Shown here one piece after another: positions 56,601 through 64,000 of a DNA stretch of 64,000 bases. Each line of letters begins with the position of its first letter. Position 1 is the first letter of the stretch. The notes below the pieces were generated by a model. It had not been told where the DNA came from, did not search any database, and saw only the letters and a program-made list of their open reading frames with translations. Origin of the DNA: Capsaspora owczarzaki ATCC 30864 (Eukaryota; Opisthokonta; Filasterea). The stretch lies in assembly GCF_000151315.2 (NCBI RefSeq), contig NW_011887308.1, positions 187,649 through 251,648 on the forward strand, written 5' to 3'. The position numbers and the translations under genes were made by a program.

Positions 56601-58287
56601 TTGCAATTACAAAGTAGACTGGCGCGCGTTGTTGCGTTTCAATATTGTGACTACTGTTCCTCATGCTGAATCATTCTTTTTGTTTTTGTCTCCTCACCAC
56701 CACGAGCAGATGCGTGCCTGCGCGTGCCGTATGGGCTTTGAACTGCGAAGGTCGACTCATGCTGGAGTTTGTTTGTGATGCATTCCGCTCCTCGCTGGTT
56801 CCGCCGGCGGATTCCGCTCGCTGGCCGTCAGAAGCACTGGCAGTGGCGCTCAATGCTTCTGACACACTCCAGTCAATCGATAATCTGCTATCACAGTTAC
56901 GCTTCAACGACTACGAGCTTCCAGCAACCATTCTGACGGCCTTGCTTCCTTTCGTCGACTGGATTACTCCTTTTGTGATTTGCATTTTCAAGAATCTCAT
57001 GCACGTCGCGCGCAGCCGTGCAGCCACAGAGCTTGTGCAGAGTCAGGACAGCGGAAGCTCGGCGAGCAACACGACCCCGTTTTTGAGCTTTCTCTTTCAG
57101 TCCGACGCTGCACAGCTGCTACGCGAGACGCTTGTATACGCTTCGTTGCTGAAGCACCAGGCATCCATCAGCACCTCCAAGGTAATACAGCAGCACAATA
57201 ATGTTCAGCAGCAGCAACAGCAGCACTCTCAGCCCCAGTACGAGCAGCAGCAGCAGCAAATCTACGACAGCGCGGCAAGCTTGGGGGCGTTAAACCACGG
57301 TGTGGCCCGCGAGTCTTCCGCCACCATCAAGAAGCTCTTTAATATTCTGAGTGAGATTAGTTTCAAGGCTGCTCGTGATGGTAAGTAGGCATTGATGTTG
57401 CTGAGCACGATGCGAGATGCGAGGGATGCTGACTGACTAGGCTTGTTGGTCGAGCAGCTTCGTTTTCTTGGGGAGACATTTCCAATCTCATCTCGGCACT
57501 CGAGGTGCTGCAAAAGCCAGAGTACGAACAGACCCGCCTCATGCGCTCTCTGCAGCTGAGTTCTACCAGCCGCGGTGTGCTGGGCCAACTTGCGCATGTC
57601 GTGCATGGCCCGGCGCTGCGCGTCCTTGCAAGAGATGCCCCAGACACTGCGATTACGGCCGCCACTCCTGTCGCATGCCCTGCATTCCTATTTGGAAAAG
57701 CAACCAAATCGCTCGTTCCCGGAATCTTCAACTCGACAGCGGAGGTCGTCCCAGGACGGGAGGTGGACGGAGTGAACTCACCCCACGGCGGCCGTGGCGT
57801 CGCGTCACCACCAGCCGAAGTTCCCGGCTCTGTGCTGCTGAGCGATGTGATGGAGGGCGATGCCTTTGACGACGATACCACCGATGCGCGCTTTACGGTT
57901 CGATCACGCCGCTCTGTTAGTCTTGCGGCGTTGAACAGCGTCCAGAAGACGACCGGGAGCACGGTGACTGAGCCACCACACGCACGCCGCGACGTGTTAA
58001 AGCAAACCTTTGTTTCTGGTACCGTCGATTTCCGCGAATGCATGAGGTAAGAAAGCCTTTGCGACTGCGCTGTTTGGGCTTTTTTTTTTGTGCGTTTTCC
58101 TCGCTCATTTTTTTCCTTTGTCTTTTGTTGGCCTTGATTGCTTGGCCTTGATTGCTTGTTGTACAGATGTGGCAGGGTTGCAGTTATCCAGCATCCTCCC
58201 CGAATGGGAAGTTCAAAATGGGTTGGTGCGCACAAATGGATTGTCACTTGTCTGTGCGGCGGCTTATGGCGGCGTTCAACAGACTGA
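53617..58287 (+). CDS. MED16: Mediator complex subunit 16
   Basis: Tail-module subunit of Mediator, which links activators to RNA polymerase II. 1114 residues from 14 exons: 53617-53822, 53918-54452, 54580-54720, 54836-54990, 55120-55244, 55321-55436, 55527-55654, 55773-55858, 55941-56183, 56285-56401, 56502-56613, 56710-57380, 57458-58046, 58167-58287; the total keeps the frame. Landmarks: CIDWSARNLIAF, IHIMDPNTPWAMCSL, IKTLKWSGSGFQLISIDDGG with HLANEW (N-terminal beta-propeller), EKFSHSFSTVPLG, LRHIKFDPRSFGSAL, ESWDVLLCLRYLL, and ELPATILTALLPFVDWIT (helical part). The C-terminal segment has RCGRVAVIQHPPRMGSSKW and CLCGGLWRR, the family's zinc-finger-like end. The least certain junctions are the first donor (AT|GTGTAA) and the joint 54990/55120, chosen for phase and similarity to human MED16. 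Confidence 0.9.
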
Positions 58288-58345
58288 GCGGATTTTTGGT
58301 GTTACTTTGTTATCTGGTTGTAGAGTTGTTGCAAACGCACGCACG

Positions 58346-58538
<193 letters not shown>

Positions 58539-58675
58539 NNNNNNNNNNNNNNNNNNNNNNNNNNNNNNNNNNNNNNNNNNNNNNNNNNNNNNNNNNNNNN
58601 NNNNNNNNNNNNNNNNNNNNNNNNNNNNNNNNNNNNNNNNNNNNNNNNNNNNNNNNNNNNNNNNNNNNNNNNNNN
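58539..58675. other. Assembly gap (137 N)
   Basis: A run of 137 N next to the CA microsatellite. The uneven length suggests an estimated size. Confidence 0.99.
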
Positions 58676-58726
58676 ACACGCATGGAAAACAAGCAACCTT
58701 GTCGAAACCGAATCAAAAGACCCAGG

Positions 58727-61349
58727 CTACTTTGGCTCCACGCACCACAGTTGCATACGCTCGCCCAGCGATTCGCGTGCAACATCGAGATCAGTTTGGT
58801 CGCTGAGCAAGACCATGTCGCCTTCGTCATCCTTGTACTGCAACGCCAGCCCGCTGATGTTGAACTTGGATTGGATCATGTCGCATAGCTCGTTGTACGA
58901 GGCATCCTGCGAAAGCACAATGACGCGCGTGTCCTTGTAATGGCATTTGATTTTGAGCTGTGCGACAAAAAAAATTGGTGAGCGCGACACGAATTTGAGA
59001 CAAACAAACAAACAACAACCAACCAACCAAACCAACCAACAAACCAACTTATTCGTTTTGGGAGGGTACCTTTTGAACTGTGGCGGCAGCAGGCGGAGGA
59101 GCTGCACCACCACCAACGCCACCACCAACGCCACCACCAAAGGCATTGCCGGTCTTTCGCAGATTGGCAAAGCCGGCGTTGGAAGGGGCTGCTGCTGCGG
59201 CGGCGGGAGCTGGGGTGCCAAACTTGCTGGCCATCGCACTCACACGGGGAGCACCGGCGCCAGCACCCATAGGAGCAGCAGCAGGTCGACCTGGAGCTGC
59301 GGCTGGTCGCGATGGATTTGCGGCTGGTCGCGATGGATTGGCGGCGTACGTGGTTGGTGTTTGGAAGGGTTGGGCGTACGCATCCCCGCCCGCGGCGGCA
59401 GCAGGACGTGCGGCGCCCGCACCTGGACGTGCAGCAGAAGGTCCTGGCCGCGATGCAGCCGGAGCAGCCGCAGGAGCCGGGGCTGGCCGTGACGCTTGCA
59501 TCTGCGCCATGCGAGGTAGACTGGCAGCAGGGTTGGGCTTGGTGTACTGGGACAATTTCGCATTGTTGGCAGCGGCAGGGACGGTTGATTTGGCCAGAAT
59601 GGCCGCTTGCTGAGCAGCATAGTGCTGCTGTTGCTGCTGCTGTTGCTGCTGCTGTGCCTGGTACTGCTGCTGGGGAGATTGATACGTCGGTGCAGCAGCT
59701 GCAGCAACGGCAGGCGGGCGAGTCACCGCAGGAGCAGCGGGGCGCGATGGCTGCTGTGCTGGTCGAGCTTGGCTCGCAGCGGGCACAGCCTTGGCTGGCG
59801 GAGCCGAACGCGGGACGCTTCGCGCGGGCGGTGGAGCGCGGGTCGTTGGAGGCGCAGCCACTGGCGGGGGATCGTCCTCGGCAAACTCGTCGTACTCGGG
59901 CTCTGCAAGCTCGTACGACGGCAGGGATGCCGAACCTTTGGCCAGCAGCTGACGCGCGGCATCGACGTTGCCGGAAGCAGCGCTCTCGAGAAGCTGCCGA
60001 CCGGAAAACCCAGAGTAATTGTCGCCTTGTCGCACTGCGGCGACGACCTTGGCCTTCTGGGCCTTAAACACGGTGCCAGCCGAGGCGATCTTGTCCTTTG
60101 GAGGCCGAAAGATGCACTCCGAGTCCAAGGTGTACAGCGGCGTGCTTGCCAAACTAAACGCGCCGCTAGCAAACGCGGCGGCAACCTCCTCAATGCGTTG
60201 GTGCTTGACCTCTCGCTTCCACTCTGCAGCCGACGCCACGTCCTCTTGAGCGTACTGCATATCGTTCAGACCTGCGAGGGCCAGGCCTCGATTGAACAAA
60301 ACCTCGCACATGTACAGTTTGTGGGCCATTCCGAGCTGCGTGTAGTCGATGCGATCGTTCCCTCGCAACCGTCGGAAGGCCTCGTCAAAATCTTCCAGCG
60401 CCATCTCGTAGTTCTGGTCGCTATAATAGGCAATGCCCCGTTGGAAGTATGCGACTGCGAGGTGTTCGTCCTTGGTGACAGCGGCCGTGAACGCCTAGCA
60501 AAAACCAAAGCGAGTACAAGCGATCCAATTGAGTTAGTTTGGTAACTGTTGCATCTCAGCAGCGCGCATGACGAAACGTTTCGTGTTCCAACCTCCCCCT
60601 CCAGAAAAAGAAAAAAAAAAAGAAAGAAAGAAAAAAAAAAAAAGGTCGGTCGTTGATTGAGATTCAGGATCGAATCACAGATTCTGAGTGGTTCAGAAGC
60701 AAGAATCAAGTCAAGAGATCCATCAACATCAAAACTAGCCTGATAGTTCAGGATCAACTCAGGATCAAATCGGAATCAAATGCATCAGCTCGTTGAACTC
60801 GAAAACACAAACCGAGTTGTAGAATTCTCGCTTTTGCATTGGAAATTTGCAATGGAAAACCAGCAGCTTTTTTTTTTTTTTTTTTCTTTGGCATTGTGTT
60901 TTGGCCACCCGAACGTTCGCACTTGCGCGAGGACGCGACTCTGAGGGCGACGCTTCCGCCACGGGCCCATTGGCAAGCGCTGACCAAGCACACCTACGTC
61001 CTTGCTCATCCGGCCGTCAATCCGAGTCCCCAACGTTGGTGGAAACGGCGGTTGACTGGTCCGGGTTGCATCGAACCACTCCAAAAGCCGCAACTCTCGC
61101 TTTTCGCTGCCTGGCTCGTCTGCCACTCTGGCACACAACATGGACCTCCGCCCCCACCCCTTCAAACAGACTCACTTGGATGGCCTCGGGGTGGCGGCCG
61201 GCGCGCAGCTGGATGGATCCGATCGTGAACATGATTTTGGACGAGTCGCCGCAGTCGTTCTCGAGCAGGTCGAGCGCCTTGTCGGACTCGCCCTTGTCAA
61301 ACAGACCGGCAGCCTCGTTCCACTTGACCAGCGTGTCCTTGAGCGACAT
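58727..61349 (-). CDS. p67phox-like NADPH oxidase activator (TPR and PB1)
   Basis: 609 residues from exons 61176-61349, 59070-60494 and 58727-58957. The N-terminal 165 residues are the four-TPR domain that in animals binds Rac: MSLKDTLVKWNEAAGLFDKG, IMFTIGSIQLRAGRHPEA, DEHLAVAYFQRGIAYY, RLRGNDRIDYTQLG and KLYMCEVLFNRGLAL, close to human NCF2. Then comes FRPPKDKIAS, with the activation-domain-like VVAAVRQGDNYSGFSG near 213. In NCF2 this segment touches NOX2. After about 300 residues of Ala/Pro/Gln/Gly-rich sequence, exon 3 encodes a PB1 domain (LKIKCHYKDTRVIVLSQDAS; LQYKDDEGDMVLLSDQTDLD), which in NCF2 pairs with p40phox. No SH3 domain is visible, whereas NCF2 has two. The region gives no clue to the oxidase partner. 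Confidence 0.88.
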
Positions 61350-61613
61350 TGTGTGTCTGTGGTCGGGGTCTTTGCAGAGTGCAGTAGTGGGAAAGTTGAC
61401 GAGAACACTGAGAATGACAACGACAAAAAAAAAAAAAAAAAAAAAAAGACTGAGAAAGGGGCAAATTTCTGAGCAAAAGGTTGCAATTTTATTTTCAGTA
61501 TGGATGTTTCATCATGTTCAGTCCCGCTTCTTACCCCCCCCCCCCCAGCATCGCTCTGGCTTTTTTTTTTGCTCAGGGATTATGGAACTCTATTGACGAG
61601 CCAAGGAACATTG

Positions 61614-62528
61614 ATGGCGACCCAGACGCAGAGACAATCCATCCACGCCGAGCCGCGCGTCCCGGGACTCGTGATTGTGCGCAACTTGCTGGACGCGGAC
61701 GACTGCGATGGCTTGCTTGCGACCGTGGACGAGTCTCGCTCCGAAGCCGAGGCGCAACGAGCCGCGGTTGCCATCGCCAACGCGAATGTCGGATCCGACC
61801 AGGTGGACGACGCTCAGCCGACCAAGGAACACGCGTATCTCGATCAGATGATGCATTTTGGCCAGCTTCCGTGGTTTGCCACTTGGGCAGCGGATCGTGT
61901 GGCAATGGTCCTGCCCCAGGTCATTGCTGCGCTGCAGAACGAGCACCGCAACGAGTCAGTGCGTCAAGACCAAGAAATTACAGCACAAGAGGCTCAACAA
62001 GCAGATGTCAATACTACTAACATGACACGAGAACTGGAGCTGCAGCGACTCGCAACGCGATCGCCACTCTTCAACCAGCTCATCCTGAATGTCTACTCAC
62101 CTGGCAAGGGCATTCGCCCACATGTCGATTTGCTACAGTTCGACGATCTGGTAGTTTCTCTGTCGCTGGGCGCTCCCACCGTCATGACATTCAAGCCGAT
62201 TTCAGGAGATGCTTCGCTCGAGCTGTGGCAGCAACATTGGGCTCGCGAGCGGGCTGCCGGCCACCTTGTACCGCCAGAACGGTCTGGCACCCCAGCGTCT
62301 GTCGAAGCATTTTGCAACACGTTTCCTCACATGCCAGAAGAGACAGCGGTGGACGTGTGGCTGGCACCTGGCGATTTGGTCGTGCTTGTGGGACCTGCGC
62401 GCTGGCGCTGGACGCACGAGATTGCATTCCGCGATGCTGATCCCCTCGAAAGCGGAGAGCTTCTACCTCGTGGCTTTCGAACTTCTATAACTCTGCGAGC
62501 ACTGCGCGATTGGACCGGGCAAAACTAG
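61614..62528 (+). CDS. AlkB-like 2-oxoglutarate/Fe(II) dioxygenase
   Basis: 304 residues, single exon. The double-stranded beta-helix core has FNQLILNVYSPGKGIRPHVD (iron ligands His and Asp in HVD), LVVSLSLGAPTVMTF, WLAPGDLVVLVGPARWRWTHEI (distal His) and GFRTSITLRAL (Arg for 2-oxoglutarate). This order is that of AlkB-homologue proteins of the ALKBH6/ALKBH8 kind. The substrate (nucleic acid or protein) cannot be told. The start at 61614 gives MATQTQRQSIHAEPRV, followed by the family entry VPGLVIVRNLLDADDCDGLL. An in-frame longer start near 61500 exists, but that segment is pyrimidine-rich with an acceptor-like GCTCAG at about 61571-61576, so it is more likely leader. It is divergent from the p67phox-like gene (264 bases apart). 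Confidence 0.85.
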   Translation: MATQTQRQSIHAEPRVPGLVIVRNLLDADDCDGLLATVDESRSEAEAQRAAVAIANANVGSDQVDDAQPTKEHAYLDQMMHFGQLPWFATWAADRVAMVLPQVIAALQNEHRNESVRQDQEITAQEAQQADVNTTNMTRELELQRLATRSPLFNQLILNVYSPGKGIRPHVDLLQFDDLVVSLSLGAPTVMTFKPISGDASLELWQQHWARERAAGHLVPPERSGTPASVEAFCNTFPHMPEETAVDVWLAPGDLVVLVGPARWRWTHEIAFRDADPLESGELLPRGFRTSITLRALRDWTGQN

Positions 62529-62685
62529 AAACTAGAACAGGATTGCTGGTTTTGGTGGCCACGTATCGAGACGAGTATGTTGCGATGGATTGATTTAATG
62601 AATGACTCATGAGCACGAGAAGCATGGCAAGCGTCTGCTTCACGATTGTAACTGAAAACAAACAAAAGCCAAGTTCCTTCTTGTG

Positions 62686-64000
62686 TTACTTCTTGCCGGC
62701 GGCAACACGACGCTTGCGAGCTGTCACAATGTCAAAACCAAGTCAACAAGTTAGTCTCGACAGCGCAAAGCATCCCTACTGAAGCACAGCAAGAGATAGT
62801 CTGAATGACAAAACCAAGCACAGCACATGACGACTTGCCTGCTTCGCTGTTTCGCGATGCCACCTTCTCGATGCTGTTGCGAGCGGCAACGCTGCGGCAT
62901 GAGAGAGAAAGCTTGCGAATGGTGTCATTGCCATCAATCAAACGAGCAATTTCCATTTCGTAGCTGTCGCCAATGCTGTTCGTCTGCGACAGTGAAAGTG
63001 GAAGCGGCAAAAAAGAAAAAGAAAAAGAAGAAGTTAGAAGTGAGAAAAGAAATTGGCCCCCACTTGCACCAACAGATCAGATCAATGAAGACACACCTGG
63101 TTGGTCAGCTTGAGCTCGATCAAGGTCTTGTTGTCCACAATCGCCGCAATCATTTGCTTGATCACTTTGCCCGAGATTTGGTTGGTTTCGAGGTGCAGCA
63201 CTTGAATGGTCGAGTTGGTCTTGAGCGAGTCAATCAGATCCTGAGCAGCACACCCACACACGACACAAACGCACAGAGGAAGGAAACGAGAGTGTGAGCA
63301 ACCACGCGGCCACTTTGCAGAAATTGGAAACCAAAGCAAGCTTTACGTGAGCAACAGCATCCGAAACGTGCGCATTGGACATCTTGACGTCAATGATATG
63401 CGTGTTGCCACCAAGAGCTCGGGCAAACGCGGCAGCACGCTCCACCGTCAGGTCGGGATGGTTGTTGAGGTTGATGGCGGTGAGCGTCGAATCGTTGGAC
63501 TCGACACGCTTCAGGGTCTGGTCCAAGTCGACGGAATTGACGCCGTCATCGCGCGGACGATCGACTTGAGTTGCTGTGTGGAGAACACGCATAGGGGGCA
63601 TCAGACGAGCGCGAGGCAGAGGAAATTGAAGAATGTGAGCAAACAACAAAAGAGAAGGAGGCAACGAAACGATAGCACAGAGCTGACCAACGTACCAACC
63701 ACAACAGAGGGCATGCCGATGCCGCTGTTGCTGTTGCTGTTGCCACTGCTACGGCTGCCAGCAGGGCCAGCTGCAACAATCGGACGGACAACACGGCCGC
63801 GCTCACGATCCTCTTCATTCAGCTCCTCGGCCATTTTGAGCAAATCCGCCTCGGACTGGCCGGTGAGCGCGACAAGGAGCTCGTCATCGGCATCAATCGC
63901 GGCGCGTGCCTTGGATGCAGCCGCGGATTCAGTGGCAACCGGTGGCTGCTTGCTGAATGCCGGCGACGACGTTGTGGATGAAGTAGCGGACTTGGTGGGT
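62686..64000 (-). CDS. Tropomodulin-like actin pointed-end capping protein (5' part beyond the window)
   Basis: Exons 63696-64000 (continues past the window), 63347-63573, 63097-63240, 62839-62983 and 62686-62720. The visible 285 residues follow the tropomodulin order. First is a helical segment DADDELLVALTGQSEADLLKMAEEL like EPELEEALANASDAELCDIA in Tmod. Then come the LRR-type repeats: VDLDQTLKRVESNDSTLTAI, AAFARALGGNTHIIDVKMSN, LKTNSTIQVLHLETNQISG, MIAAIVDNKTLIELKLTNQ. The last helix is YEMEIARLIDGNDTIRKLSL, with the basic end ARKRRVAAGKK. Animal Tmods end NDLVRKRRL plus a short tail. The intron before the last exon has a GC donor (AG|GCAAGT). Tropomyosin-binding N-terminal sites are not in the window. 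Confidence 0.87.

Overview
The window is nuclear DNA of a gene-dense, intron-rich opisthokont. The most likely source is a unicellular relative of animals: a holozoan such as the filasterean Capsaspora, or something close to it. The evidence is the gene content. There is a full-length intersectin with DH, PH and C2 domains, a tropomodulin, a p67phox-like NADPH oxidase activator, raptor and MED16. Beside these sit genes that animals lack or have changed: a histidinol-phosphate aminotransferase and a Cdc7/MAP3K-epsilon-type kinase with an armadillo tail. About 103 introns can be placed, mostly 60-600 bp, with GT-AG borders and a few GC-AG ones. Introns and spacers are full of mononucleotide runs. 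There are two assembly gaps (1441-1540 and 58539-58675).

Layout. 0.1-2.8 kb, plus strand: SmD3 and the mitochondrial ATP synthase OSCP subunit. 3.2-10.3 kb, minus: intersectin with six SH3 domains. 11.7-13.8 kb, minus: a leucine-rich-repeat (LRR) gene with one repeat per exon. 14.3-21.3 kb, plus: raptor with a very long Gln-rich N-terminus. 21.6-23.5 kb, plus: histidinol-phosphate aminotransferase. 23.7-25.5 kb, minus: STK16-like kinase. 25.9-27.5 kb, plus: HhH-GPD DNA glycosylase. 27.7-28.8 kb, minus: mitochondrial acyl carrier protein. 30.0-33.8 kb, plus: an LRR-kinase-RING gene related to the first LRR gene. 34.0-36.1 kb, plus: IK/RED splicing factor. 36.3-42.2 kb, minus: MAP3K-epsilon/Cdc7-like kinase with ARM repeats. 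42.5-44.3 kb, minus: PRPF31. 44.5-47.2 kb, minus: a STE20-like pseudokinase. 47.6-50.4 kb, minus: an unrecognised Ser/Thr/Pro-rich protein. 50.8-53.2 kb, minus: SLC25A29-like carrier. 53.6-58.3 kb, plus: MED16. 58.7-61.3 kb, minus: p67phox-like protein. 61.6-62.5 kb, plus: AlkB-like dioxygenase. 62.7 kb to the window end, minus: tropomodulin, 5' part missing.

These are mostly independent housekeeping and signalling genes, not a pathway cluster. The part that most deserves attention is the pair of LRR genes. In both, each 28-residue repeat is an 84-nt exon with phase-2 introns on both sides, and the introns themselves are similar to one another, within and between the two genes. In the second gene a whole module (cap, repeats, cap, linker) is present twice and is fused to a non-RD TKL-type kinase and a C-terminal RING finger. 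This is the layout of a modular, possibly fast-evolving intracellular sensor family. Its biological role is inference.

Exon coordinates were read by eye from open frames, splice consensus, phase consistency and remembered family sequences. No alignment was run.
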